A stretch of DNA of 64,000 nt from Congeria kusceri. Its lineage: Eukaryota; Mollusca; Bivalvia; Myida; Dreissenidae. The position numbers were made by a program, and so were the translations under genes. The DNA lies in NCBI GenBank assembly GCA_027627225.1, contig CM051024.1, positions 81,376,704 through 81,440,703 of the forward strand, in the 5' to 3' direction. Position 1 is the first letter of the stretch. Each line of letters starts with the position of its first letter. Under the pieces are notes generated by a model. It was not told the DNA's origin. It saw only the letters and a program-made list of their open reading frames with translations, and made no database searches. This document shows positions 44,891 to 55,316 of the stretch, in pieces.

Positions 44891-47656
44891 GGTGGAAAGT
44901 CCAAGTAAAACATACCGTCATGAATCAAAAGCAACTAAAACAAACAAAAAGCATGATGAATGATGTTAAAATGTCACAAATTACGGTTTGTTATTTTTAG
45001 AAATAGACCTACATTCTTGACATTCATAGTAAAAGTTTTAATCACTTTTAGATTCATGCTTGAATATAACAGTCATTAGATATGTGTCTCGAGTTATCGT
45101 AAACAGTTTCCAATACTTTCACCCTTTCAGTTTGTTCACCTTTAGGGAAAGGATGGCGGGACCCTTCAGATGAGAACTACTGTTTTTCTGAAAAGGGAGC
45201 AATTTAATAACTCATAATTTAAGTCAGATTCAATACCTTACTCAACTTCACCCTTTATCGACTTACCACAGTTATCACACAAATAAAAGAAATTAAAAAA
45301 AATTATAATAAAGTATAAAACTTGAGACTCAAACAACTTTATTCAAAGTTTTCTTTTAAGATGCACAATAATCAGGGTTATTTCCCCCCACTTCTGGACG
45401 GTAATTTTCTGCAAATATATATTTTTCAGGAGGGAAATGGTGTCTAATATCTGCTCCAATAGTTATACAATGCACTTCATTTGCAACCTTTTTATTTCTT
45501 AGAATACGACAATAGGTTTAAGTCTGCATATTTCTTTAAACAAACACTACATCAATATACAAGAAACAAGTATCGGGGTCTTAAGTGTGTTTCTGCCTTT
45601 CATTCTTGGGTTTAGCAGTTTTATTTCTTTATTTCAGAAAAGACAAAATCCTTAAGGAATGTCTGAAAAATATAATATCAACATAACTCAATACTGGCTA
45701 TCATCATACTAAAATAGTGTATGTACTACATAAATAAACTGGTGGCAGAAGTAAACATCTTTTTACAAAATTATTATATATACGTTTTTATTGTTAAAAA
45801 TACTGATTAATTAACTGACAACCTACAACTGTATCGGCACTTAAACATGTATTATTTACCAAGATAAACAAAGCTATTGAACTAAAGTGAAAATAAGTCA
45901 ACTAATGATAATTTGAAAAAGACCTCCAAATATAGTCCTTCTTTCCTATACTATAAATTCAGCCATTCCTATAGATTCGGCCACCCCTAGATAATTAAAA
46001 ATAACTATTATATCTTATAAAACTTGTGTTAGTTATCTGTATTGAGACAATTCTTTCACATAAATATTGTTTTTGGTTTTAAAAATTGTGAATTTTAGAT
46101 TTTGTGTGAGATAATTTAGATCTTTAATAGAATTCCTAAAAATTGCTGCACACTTTGTACATAAGCCAAGAATTGTGTAAACATTCATTTCCGAACAGTA
46201 TATGATTGTGAATGTTAGTCTAATAAAGAATGTTTCTAATGAATTATATAAAAAATTTAACAAATTTTTGTGTTTTCTTAACAAAATGAAGACTGAACTG
46301 AATGATAGGAAACATCTGACTAATGCATGGTTGCTAGGTTGCCTTCCTAGAATTGGCCAGTCACTAACTGAATGACTGTTCTCTACAATATCTGGCCTTT
46401 ATTTAGTACAACAGACCTTAATTTCTAGATAAAACTCTCACTGGTGTTGAATTTGTGGCCTTTAGGGTATAAAAGCATCTTAGCTCTTAAGTGGCCGAAT
46501 ACTGCACTAAAACATAGGCTGCTGCTCCATTAAAAAAAAGTTTTATACGCATTACTTACCGGTATGTTGAAGACATCAGTCCAACATTTTTGCTTACTGG
46601 TAAGTGAAAACAAATCTTTCGGCGGCATCATACAATGATACATGGTCAAAGATGTGTTAGACTATCAGAGGACTATTATAATGCCGTTATAAGTTGTATT
46701 TATCCAAATATTATAGTAACTATTTCAGTGTTTCATATTTTAAAAACAATTATTACAATTTGCTAGTTATAATTTGATAAATTCTAAAAGGCTTACTTAC
46801 CTAAACTACCCAAACTATGTTTAGTTTTTCGTCGGAATTTCCAGAGCTAATAATAGACTAAAGACATCGCGGTTACTTACTACTAAGACGTTTAGCGTTG
46901 GTCCTAATATGGTTCCCGGTCGTACGAAACGAGCCCAAACCTTTAGTGACCACGTGGGGTAATCCTATGGTGGGATACTTCTGCATAAGATATCCGGATA
47001 CTGTTCGTGAAATACTGACTTATTTTATAGTTTTTAAAACGTCAATGACATATGTTAATTTTTCATGAAAATCTTAATTTTTCTAGATAAGTAACAAAAG
47101 TTTGCGAAATAAATCATAGTATCTTATACACAAGAGCGCACTTAAAGTGTGTATGTACGATCTTTCATAACAATTATTTTCAAAATAAGCACAATAACGT
47201 GACTATATAATCTGAAAGCAGATACATAAATATAATACTTTCGAAGAAACACTAACATATTGACTAAATCAACAAATAAGAGTGTAGACTCTTGCGTCAT
47301 TTATTAGTGTTGTGTAACCTAAAACAACTGTCGAGTACATGTATTGGAGTTTCCGTCTGTACAGACGAAAACAAGTTTGAGATTTAAAAATAGCTATATT
47401 GGGCGTTTATCACGATGGTTCTTATTTACTTTTCTTCCATTTTAAAGCAAAGTACATGTTTATAACTGTATCGGTTGGTTTAATTTATATGTCTTTGTCT
47501 GTTGTAAGTTCGTATATGTATATACACTCCTTAAGTGATTTTTTTCGTCATAACCAGACAATCTTTTCACAAAAAATTTCGCGAAAGTTTTTTTAGTATT
47601 CCACCCGTAATTCAAAATATCGATTTCCCTGATTTGATTTAGTACATTGTAAGTAA

Positions 47657-47678
47657 TATATATATATATATATATATG
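47657..47678. repeat. (TA)n microsatellite
   Basis: About eleven TA dinucleotides, immediately left of the foldback element copy. Confidence 0.9.
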
Positions 47679-47960
47679 CGTTGTCACTGGAAAGGGAGAC
47701 AATTTATATTGTCACGAGCGCTAACTCGTGAAAAAAATGTAAATTGTATCAAATTCCTGTGATGATATAACATTTATGACATCGAAAACAAACACATTTT
47801 CTTTTTATTTTATGCTATTGAGTATTTTTTACATTTAACAAAAGTAGTCTAGCACAGTGAATGATATAAGAATATACATCAGTGATATTTTTCTAGATTT
47901 TACCACTTAACATAAAATAAATCATTTTATTTCCGGACGCCACTTAACGTAAAATAAATC
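47679..47960 (+). mobile_element. Foldback/MITE-like element, copy 2
   Basis: Related to 27069-27470: GTCACTGG, AAGGGAGACAAT, CACGAGCGCTAACTCGTGA, GATGATATAAC, AAAACAAACACATTTTC and TTTTATTTTATGCT appear in the same order. The palindrome is more diverged here. The TA run beside it could be the insertion site. Confidence 0.65.
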
Positions 47961-47978
47961 ATTTTCTTTCCGGACGGT
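47907..47978. repeat. Two-copy tandem repeat, about 39 bp
   Basis: CCACTTAACATAAAATAAATC followed by ATTTTATTTCCGGACG is repeated directly with two or three changes. It is followed by GCGCGAA-rich sequence seen in mollusc MITEs. Confidence 0.7.
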
Positions 47979-48612
47979 CTAATTTTCGCTTATCTTGCAG
48001 TCCGAACAGAGCGCGAATCGAAGACGCCGGTAAATCATCCCTTTGCCGGAAGATTAAAATTTATACATGAAAATGAAAAATGCGCGAATTTAGACCGCGC
48101 GAATAATCCGTTTTACAAGAATGCGCGAAATTTAGACATCGCGAAATAAAATTTTAGAGTAGAAAGCAGAAAAGAAATTGACTGGAAAAAAAAACATTTT
48201 ATAAAAACATACCGTTGGGTATATCAATGGTCAAAACTCGTTACAAATAAAATAAATCGTAATCAGGCTTTTGTTGTTGCAGTTGTTCCACTTTCTCTTT
48301 ACATATATTGGAACAAAATGATCTAATTTAATATGATGATATATCAAGAAATGGCACTGATAGGTGTGATGATCATAATTGTTGAGGAATGCATTAGATA
48401 CAGTTATTTAGTGAATTTTTGCCAACAAATGAACTGGTGAATGTTGTAATTTTTTATATCCGTAAACATATTGTTTATTTATTCTTATTACCTTCCAGAG
48501 AAAAACGCGATTTACTTACCGTATTTGTCCCATTATTATAAATGTGCATGTCAGGAAAATACACCAGATATACATATGTAAGAAACAAAAAAAGATTAAA
48601 GGAAAACTCTCG

Positions 48613-48618
48613 TTTATT
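48613..48618 (-). promoter_or_regulatory. Candidate poly(A) signal for CDC25
   Basis: AATAAA on the minus strand, 434 nt beyond the CDC25 stop codon. Two short frames at 48614-48980 lie in this presumed 3' UTR. Confidence 0.4.
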
Positions 48619-48968
48619 TACATATTATATACATACTATTAAGGTAAATACATAAACAACAGTAACAATAGCGTACGTTTTTTGGGCAAAACAAACTGAA
48701 ATCCGACGGTTTCTGAGTTGGATGTCTCGTAGCTCCACTGAAATGCTTTCCAAAGGCCAACCTGGTCCAGTATATATCATTCGCCTTACTCATCTTAGTC
48801 CTTCCTCGGAACAGAGCTTTTAAAAACAAAATTTTTCCTTTCTTTCATTATTGCCATCTGTCCTTGAACAAATGAAGACAATGCTTGATACAGATTGATG
48901 TCATCTAATTTCGTCTTATCTGACCATTCCTTGGCCGGCATCCGCATCATGGGCAATTGCCTGTTTGA

Positions 48969-48989
48969 TGACGTCATCAAATGACGTCA
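48969..48989. promoter_or_regulatory. Twin CRE palindromes (TGACGTCA x2)
   Basis: Two perfect TGACGTCA octamers at 48969-48976 and 48982-48989, 13 bp apart. This is the consensus CREB/ATF site. They lie about 65 nt past the CDC25 stop, within the presumed 3' UTR. Binding is not shown by the sequence. Confidence 0.55.
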
Positions 48990-49051
48990 TCGCTCTTTCC
49001 TGAAAAGCGTCTGAATGAAAATAAACGCTGAACTACAGCAAGGGCTCTTTC

Positions 49052-49234
49052 TTATTTCAAGACGCAAAATTGTCGCAAAAAACTCAGCTGTTTTCTAAGT
49101 CGACTACTGTGTCGTCTACTGGAGCCTAGTTTTTCTCCCGCCGTCCATGATTTAGACTTTACCCGGAAGTGACGTAGATCAACGGAATGATCCTCGTGCA
49201 GCATGGGCTTGTATGTATCCGGGTCACAAAGGTT
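49052..49234 (-). CDS. cdc25: CDC25 last exon
   Basis: The acceptor CTTTTCAG precedes 49234. Open in phase 0 to TAA. YKPM and SKSWTAGEK match the C-terminal end of CDC25 proteins. Too short to stand out as an isolated frame. Confidence 0.85.
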   Translation of the reverse strand, partial: NLCDPDTYKPMLHEDHSVDLRHFRVKSKSWTAGEKLGSSRRHSSRLRKQLSFLRQFCVLK

Positions 49235-50300
49235 CTGAAAAGTAAACAGTACTCGAATAAATATATGCTTTCTTAATGAAATATTTGAGCGTATGACCGT
49301 AGTTTCATTTCAATTTATTTTAAGGAGACTGTGAACACATTTTATAATCAAAGCTGAAAAGATTAAGTTGTAGTTACCACTTGCTCTTTGTGACATCTAT
49401 ATTTAGTAAATAAAGTATCAACTATAAGCTTAAAACTTGCAACTACCTTGAACTTCATGAAGAAGGCCTTGTACCCGCCATGGAGCAGGTACACCTCGGG
49501 GCGGGGTACTGGTCCTTGTGGAGCTCGCGGTCCTGGCTACGCAGAAACCGGTACCTGTAAACGATAAGATATTCAAGAGTTAATACAGCATAAATATATG
49601 TATATACACATATTATACTTAAACTTATATTTTAAAAACATACCATTATACAAACTTATTATGCGGAAAATAATTCTATATATGCTAACTTATTGACTGT
49701 ATAGGTATTTTTTTCAATAGACATACGGAATGATTTAAAATAAAAATGGTCCTCTACTTTATTATTGAATATTCAAAAAAATTCTTACATTTTAGGGCCC
49801 CTCTCGGACGAGAATTCGCAGTGGAAGATAAGCACGTGTCGGCGACCTCCGTTAAGAAGTTTATTAAGAAGAGCGTTGACGTCATCTTTTGTGAAAAGAT
49901 TGACCGTCCCTCTGATGTGCCCGCCTTCAAACTCATACGGGTAGCGGCAGTCGACAATCGTTACGTCATCGAATACGTCAGTGTACTTTCCGTTTACAAC
50001 ATCGGCCATGACTTCCGGTGTAATGGATTTCAAATCTCGATGCTGCCCTGAAATTGTGGGTAAAGTGTATTCCCGCGAGCCGTCCGCAATCATGTCACGT
50101 GATTCGAGCGTTTCGACAGCTTTTAAAAGTTTCTCAGAATTATCTTCCAATTTGCTAGGTGTCGTATCTTTCACTTTCTTTGTGATCCGGATCGGTGAAG
50201 CGGTCAAGTCGGTCTCTGGCGATCTTTTGCCCGAAAACAAGCTTCTCTTGACGTCATCACCAGATCTCCTCCGTGGCAGACGCTTGCACAAAAACTCCAC
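49052..50300 (-). CDS. cdc25: CDC25 phosphatase, 3' three exons (catalytic domain, frame broken)
   Basis: Exons 49789-50300, 49447-49554 and 49052-49234, joined by GT-AG introns. The first visible exon (170 codons, acceptor TATTTTAG) covers LPTISGQHRDLKSI, DCRYPYEFEGGHIRG and the CX5R loop HCEFSSERGP, which are signature CDC25 rhodanese-fold sequences. The last exon encodes NLCDPDTYKPMLHEDH and the C-terminal tail to TAA at 49054-49052. CDC25 removes inhibitory phosphates from cyclin-dependent kinases at cell-cycle entry. The middle exon starts YRFLRSQDRELHKDQYP and ends PEVYLLHGGYKAFFMKFK, but the two parts are in different frames. Relative to the family about ten bases are missing after TACCCC (near 49505). 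Unless this is an assembly error, the C-terminus is garbled. N-terminal regulatory exons are absent and should lie upstream, beyond the retrotransposons. Confidence 0.88.
49447..49554 (-). CDS. cdc25: CDC25 penultimate exon with frame-breaking deletion
   Basis: Acceptor TTTACAG|GTACCGG and donor AAG|GTAGTTG. 108 nt long. Phase 2 entry and phase 0 exit need a length of 1 modulo 3 (about 118 nt). The sequence GTACCCCGCCCCGAGG marks the junction where residues between YP and PEVY are lost. Confidence 0.8.
49789..50300 (-). CDS. cdc25: CDC25 catalytic exon (rhodanese fold, HCEFSSER loop)
   Basis: From the acceptor at 50301 to the donor AAAAT|GTAAGA at 49789. Begins with a GTG valine codon, not a start. 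The basic KRLPRRRS and TASPIRITKK near its beginning resemble the linker before the CDC25 catalytic domain. Confidence 0.88.
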
Positions 50301-51137
50301 CTAAAATATCACAAACGCGCATGCGTGTAACATTTAGCATAATAATATTAATCTTGTGCAATTGTCTGCGTGTGCATTTCATCTTCTGATTGCCAAAAGT
50401 CTGGTATGCCTACTTTGCACACGTATTGATAAGGCAGTTTGGCCTTAATACTAGTACAACGAATGTAGGGGAATGGGTGGTATTATAGAGAACCGTTGTC
50501 GAAAATTAAGAAAACAATCCTTAAAGTTCTGAAAATTTATATTTAGATTATATCTGACAAATAAATACATTTTGGGGGGGATTTTGACGATGAAGAAGCA
50601 AAATAATTCCAATTGAATAATATGTGTACATGCTAATAATTATACAATAATCTGTATAAATATAGAGCCTTATAGACTGTTCTTGGTGTTAGCAAATTGA
50701 TCACATTTAAGGGATTTTTTCTAATCTTCATATCGACAGTCTGAAATAAACACTTATATTATAGTGGTCAAACATGTATATTAAGTGATATTAAAATTGA
50801 TGAAATTTTAATTGACTCAATATTATAGCAGACAAAGAATTTACTCTACATTTTAGTTTTAAGCCACGTTTAAATACTGCCCCAAACAGAAAATGTGTGA
50901 CCACATATTACCTTTACACAAAATGTAATGTAACTGATCTTTTCTTTAGGAAATTTAGTACAAAAAACGCAAATTGGGGTCCTGCATACCATATGTATTT
51001 CGTAAAAAAACTCAATTTTATAATGACCATTCGATAATCCGTACTTTAATGTTTTTCTTGTAAAAAATAAATGTCAGTTAAGGTACTTTTTGCGGCCAAC
51101 GGGCGATTATTAAATCTAAAAATACGTGAATTCCTAC
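50301..51137. other. Presumed CDC25 intron, up to the retrotransposon
   Basis: AT-rich DNA without a frame or repeat. The last bases before the LTR are CCTAC (51133-51137), the candidate left target duplication. Confidence 0.5.
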
Positions 51138-51730
51138 TGTTGTATTTTTAAGTACTAGAAATAAATTAAGACTGCTTTCTTTGATGCCATCTTGGTATGG
51201 TGGAAATCAGTTATCTGAACAGGGTATGTTGTCATCGTTTACCATCATAAATTAGCAAAGACTGGTCTGTTCTGTTGCTCGGCAGAGTCTGTTTGGGTGA
51301 ACTTTCAACAGTTGCCTTCATAAATATTAATTAATGAAGGTAACTTCATGTTATGCTGTTTTGTCTTTTAACAGTTATTATAATAAACAATGATTGTAGT
51401 GACAAGTCTGTGTTCTGGAAATATAAATCGCTTAACAGTTATCCTAATAAATATTGGGGGCCTATCATTGTCAATCCACACCTTGGTAATACCCAAATAT
51501 GGGAGAGTAAGCAGATTCGTATAAAAACCAGGAACACGCAGAATCTAGGGGAGTTGGGAGTTGAGCTTGGACATGTGATGATGTGAGGAGTTTGAGTGAG
51601 AGTTATTCATGAACTAGATTGGTGTATATATTTATTATCGTAGAGTGTAAATAAAATGTAGAGTGTATATTCTGTTGTGTGACGTTTGAAGATATGAACT
51701 ACTCGCCCTCCCATTCTACTTTTTGTAACA
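51138..51730 (+). repeat. 5' LTR (593 bp)
   Basis: Begins TGTTGTATTTTTAAG and ends TTTTTGTAACA, so TGTT/AACA form short terminal inverted repeats. It matches 58370-58962 with no difference noticed. It contains a chance 77-codon frame. TGAACTAGATTGGTGTATATAT and ATAAATAAAATG-type sequence near the end could serve as promoter and poly(A) signals. Confidence 0.95.
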
Positions 51731-51731
51731 C

Positions 51732-51749
51732 TGGTGGCAGCGTCGGGAT
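51732..51749 (+). other. Primer binding site, tRNA-Leu-like
   Basis: TGGTGGCAGCGTCGGGAT, one base after the LTR, matches 16 of 18 positions of the 3' end of animal tRNA-Leu (AAG/TAG type, as I recall its sequence). A related segment TGTCGGGATCAGGACTTTAA recurs about 57 bp downstream. Confidence 0.75.
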
Positions 51750-51855
51750 AAGGACTTTAACACGCTTTTGAGAAAAGTGGATATTTTATTCATCACTGTG
51801 TCGGGATCAGGACTTTAACACGTCGGATATTTGCAATTATATTCTGAACAAAGCC

Positions 51856-52959
51856 ATGGGACCAAAACGCCAAAATGAGAAGGACTCTTGTAATGGCGAA
51901 GAAAGTGTTGATGATGAAATATTACATTTGCGAGAAAAGTTACATTTAGCAGAGACAGAAAATGCACAATTAGAAAGAAGATTAAGGACTGGTGAAGAAG
52001 CAGCCGTGCACCAACGAGATGAGCTTGTGAGACAATATCAACAACGTATAAATGACATTAATACAGATAAAGAGAAACAAATCAATGACCTTCAGCAAGA
52101 AAATAGTTTGTTGCGTGAACAGTCTCAAAATGGTAGTCAGAGGCGCGCAAGCAGTGGGGCAGAACGACGTAATTATGAGGTTCCTATGCCCAGGCAACTA
52201 TTGTTTGACGGGAAGTCTTCTTGGGAGAGCTTCATACATCCGTTCTCTGAGATGGTCAACGCGTGCAATTGGGACGAACAAGAACGACTGTTTCGTCTCA
52301 AAAACAGTTTGAGAGGAGAAGCAGCAGAATATACTTTTCGGCAGCTTGCAACAGACACGCTGAACAATTATGACATCCTGAAATCAGCCTTGGAGTTGCG
52401 GTTTAAGGAGAAACGTTCCGTCTCATCATACCTTGCTGAACTTGAAACAAGGCGTTTCAACAAGGAAAAAGATAAATTGGCAGAATATGTTGCGGATATC
52501 AAACGGCTTGTGTTGAAGGGTTTTCCGACCGCTGATTACGAAACACGGGAAACTATAAACATGCGCCACTTCCTGAAAGGCCTGTTAGATACACAAGCAG
52601 CAGTATTCATAGGAATGAAGGAACCAAAAACAATAGACCAAGCTCGTGATCTATTGGAAACGTACCAGAGCCTACGGGAAGAGGTCAAAGGGGCGCGTGT
52701 CAGAACTGTCGAGTCGAAACCACAACAACATGATTATGTAACAGAAGCAAGACTCCAAGATTTGGGTCGGGATTTGAAAACAAATATTGGAAAGAAGATC
52801 GATAATTTAGCAGACAAGCTAAATAGTAAGAATGGTGGTCAAAGGCAGCGTTTCACAACACGTGACAGGAAAGACATTGAATGTTTCAGATGTCATCGCC
52901 GTGGACACTTCGCATCTGAATGTGCTACAGATGTCGAAAATAACCGTTCGGAAAACTAG
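51856..52959 (+). CDS. gag: Gag polyprotein, copy 1
   Basis: 367 residues from ATG 51856 (GCCATGG context) to TAG. An N-terminal coiled coil (about 20-95, rich in E/Q/R heptads). A retrotransposon Gag capsid region about 105-260 (LLFDGKSSWESF, LRGEAAEYTF). A C-terminal CCHC zinc knuckle C343-x2-C-x4-H-x4-C356 (CFRCHRRGHFASEC). Gag packages element RNA in cytoplasmic particles. It overlaps the pol frame by 16 nt, in the -1 relation. The frame is intact. Confidence 0.93.
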   Translation: MGPKRQNEKDSCNGEESVDDEILHLREKLHLAETENAQLERRLRTGEEAAVHQRDELVRQYQQRINDINTDKEKQINDLQQENSLLREQSQNGSQRRASSGAERRNYEVPMPRQLLFDGKSSWESFIHPFSEMVNACNWDEQERLFRLKNSLRGEAAEYTFRQLATDTLNNYDILKSALELRFKEKRSVSSYLAELETRRFNKEKDKLAEYVADIKRLVLKGFPTADYETRETINMRHFLKGLLDTQAAVFIGMKEPKTIDQARDLLETYQSLREEVKGARVRTVESKPQQHDYVTEARLQDLGRDLKTNIGKKIDNLADKLNSKNGGQRQRFTTRDRKDIECFRCHRRGHFASECATDVENNRSEN

Positions 52960-55316
52960 GGCAGACCAAGGCTAACGGCCCAGCGTTGGTCTCACAGACA
53001 GACACACATTTTCAGACAATTAAATGTAGAAGTACTAGAAGTGATGGACTTACCGTGCTTTTTCCTGTTAAATTGTGTGAGTCTCTAAATGTGAACTTTG
53101 TTATAGACACAGGAGCCTGTACAACAATTATATCAACTGGCGTTTACAATAAGATCCCAATAGAAAAACGACCGGAACTTATGAAAGTTGATCCGTCAGT
53201 GCGTCTTGAAGTAGCGGACGATGGGATTTTAGTTTTAGATGGACAGTGTAAAATATCGTTTAAATCATGCGGACAGTGGTTTGAATATACTGTGTTTGTT
53301 GCACCAATTCGTGAAGATGGACTTATTGGTATGGATTTTCTATATGACTATGATTATCAATTAAGTGCTCAGAATGGATTACGTTTGAATGGAAAGAGGT
53401 GTAAAACATTTGTTGAGAAAATACCTCTGAGGGCAGTTAGGGTCACTACACGATCCATGGTGAAAATTCCAGCCAAATCAGAGTGCATAATACCTGGACA
53501 GGCAATAAATCTTGGGTCAATTAATTCGCCTCTTGGGATTGTATGCCCTTCGTCAAATAAACAGCCTGCAAATGGGATATCATTAGGGCACACTTTAATC
53601 TCCCCAGGGACAGTTAAAAGCAATCAAATACCTGTTAGGCTGGTGAATACCTCTTCCAGGAATGTTACGCTGTTTAAAGGTGCTACACTGGGATTTTTAC
53701 AAGAAATTGACTCCCATGAATTATTGAAAGAAAATGTTGACTTAAACACGGAGAACTGTGCTAGCGAAAACTTAAGTGATGTTAAACCAGATATGACATT
53801 ATGGAGTGATGATTTAAAAGCCTTGTATGAAAGATCGTCGCAAGATTTGAATGAGTCACAAAAAGAACGTTTATCATGTCTTTTGGAAAAGTACAAGAAG
53901 ACTTTCTCAAATTCGCCAACTGATTTAGGAAGAACATCACTAGTTAAACATTATATTGAGACACCATCAAATATAAGACCAATTAAAATACCACCAAGAC
54001 GAGTTCCTAGAACATTTATAGATCAGGAGAAGAAAATAATTCAGGAGCAATTAGATATGGGTATTATTGAGGAAAGCACCAGTCCATGGTCAGCACCATT
54101 GTGTTTCATTAGAAAGAAAGATGGAGGTGTTCGCGTAGTGTGTGACTATAGACGCCCGAATGAGGTAACGAAAAAGAATGCATACCCTCTTCCAAGGATA
54201 GACGAATGTTTAGAGAGTTTGGGTGGAAATAAGTGGTTTTCATCCATGGATTTGTTAAGTGGATTTTATCAAATCGAATTAAATGCTGCGGATAGAGAGA
54301 AGACAGCATTCTGCACTTCCCATGGGGGATTGTATCAGTATGTTACCATGCCACAAGGTCTTCATGGATCGCCAGCAACTTTTCAAAGATGTATGGATTT
54401 AGTGTTTAAAGGTCTTCAGTGGAAAACACTAATAATATATTTAGATTATATCTGCTCCTATGCGAGAACTTTTGAAGAGGCAATTTTGAGACTTGATGTC
54501 ATTTTGGGAAGGTTAGAGAAGGCAAATATGAAGCTAAAACCCAGCAAGTGCCACCTTCTTCAAAAACAGATCGATATTCTTGGCCACACAATTGACTGTG
54601 ACGGAATACGCCCGAATGACGAAAAAGTGGCAGCTGTTCGCCAGTGGCCTCGACCTCGAAATTTAAGTGATTTGAGGTCATTTCTTGGTTTTTGTTCATA
54701 TTATAGACGGTTCATAAAGGGATTTAGTCATCGCGCCGCACCACTTAATCGCTTAATGGAGGCCGGTCAAGCGTTTAATTGGGGTGATGAGCAAGAAAGT
54801 GCATTTGTGGACCTGAAAACTGTGTTGACGGGGAAAGAAGTCATGTCGTATCCACAGGATGACGGAATGTTTATTGTTGACACTGATGCTAGTAACTTCG
54901 CGATTGGTGGATGTTTAAGTCAGATGCAGTGGTGTGAAGTTACAAAGGAATATGTAGAAAAACCTATCATTTTTGCGAGCAAATCACTTGATAAATGTCA
55001 GCGTCGTTACTGTGCGACAAGAAGGGAACTATTGGCAGTTGTTACATTCGTGACACAGTTCAGACATTATCTAATGGGTAAAGAGTTCGTATTACGGACT
55101 GACTGTTCAAGTTTGAGATGGATTATGTCATTCCGATCACCAACAGATCAAATGGCAAGATGGTTGGAAGTATTATCGCAGTACGATTTTCGGATACAAC
55201 ATCGAAGTGGCCGAAAACACATTAATGTGGACAGCCTCAGTCGAATACCCAGTGAACCAGAAGCATGTCAGTGTTATGAGGGACGTCTAATACTAAGGGG
55301 TGTGACACGTGCTTGA
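52944..55316 (+). CDS. pol: Pol, copy 1: protease, reverse transcriptase, RNase H (RT active site altered)
   Basis: Open from 52944 to TGA 55314-55316, without a convincing start codon, so expression by -1 frameshifting from gag is likely. Numbering from 52986: protease DTGA at 41-44; RT about 340-520 with SSMDLLSGF intact, but the YxDD box reads YLDY (485-488, codon TAT at 54447-54449), losing a metal-binding Asp; RNase H with Asp in VDTDAS, Glu in TRRELLAV and Asp in RTDCSS, ending HINVDSLSR. The frame stops before integrase. In the family pol is normally one frame, so about one base is missing at 55315. Both lesions occur in copy 2. Confidence 0.92.
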   Translation, partial: PFGKLGQTKANGPALVSQTDTHFQTIKCRSTRSDGLTVLFPVKLCESLNVNFVIDTGACTTIISTGVYNKIPIEKRPELMKVDPSVRLEVADDGILVLDGQCKISFKSCGQWFEYTVFVAPIREDGLIGMDFLYDYDYQLSAQNGLRLNGKRCKTFVEKIPLRAVRVTTRSMVKIPAKSECIIPGQAINLGSINSPLGIVCPSSNKQPANGISLGHTLISPGTVKSNQIPVRLVNTSSRNVTLFKGATLGFLQEIDSHELLKENVDLNTENCASENLSDVKPDMTLWSDDLKALYERSSQDLNESQKERLSCLLEKYKKTFSNSPTDLGRTSLVKHYIETPSNIRPIKIPPRRVPRTFIDQEKKIIQEQLDMGIIEESTSPWSAPLCFIRKKDGGVRVVCDYRRPNEVTKKNAYPLPRIDECLESLGGNKWFSSMDLLSGFYQIELNAADREKTAFCTSHGGLYQYVTMPQGLHGSPATFQRCMDLVFKGLQWKTLIIYLDYICSYARTFEEAILRLDVILGRLEKANMKLKPSKCHLLQKQIDILGHTIDCDGIRPNDEKVAAVRQWPRPRNLSDLRSFLGFCSYYRRFIKGFSHRAAPLNRLMEAGQAFNWGDEQESAFVDLKTVLTGKEVMSYPQDDGMFIVDTDASNFAIGGCLSQMQWCEVTKEYVEKPIIFASKSLDKCQRRYCATRRELLAVVTFVTQFRHYLMGKEFVLRTDCSSLRWIMSFRSPTDQMARWLEVLSQYDFRIQHRSGRKHINVDSLSRIPSEPEACQCYEGRLILRGVTRA

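Larger units (their letters stand above)
44891..48612. other. Gene-free stretch between gene B and CDC25
   Basis: AT-rich DNA. Contains the second foldback copy (47670-47960), a TA microsatellite (47657-47678) and a 40-bp duplication (47907-47978). Nothing coding is supported. Confidence 0.5.

Noticed and set aside
48614..48980. Two short minus-strand frames (71 and 61 codons) after CDC25
   Set aside because: They fall in the presumed CDC25 3' UTR before the AATAAA and have no recognisable domain. A small independent gene cannot be excluded.
49981..50304. A 107-codon plus-strand frame opposite the CDC25 catalytic exon
   Set aside because: It is the antisense of a clearly conserved exon.
51353..51586. 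A 77-codon frame inside the LTR (repeated at 58585)
   Set aside because: It lies within the LTR, has no motif and is present twice only because the LTR is.
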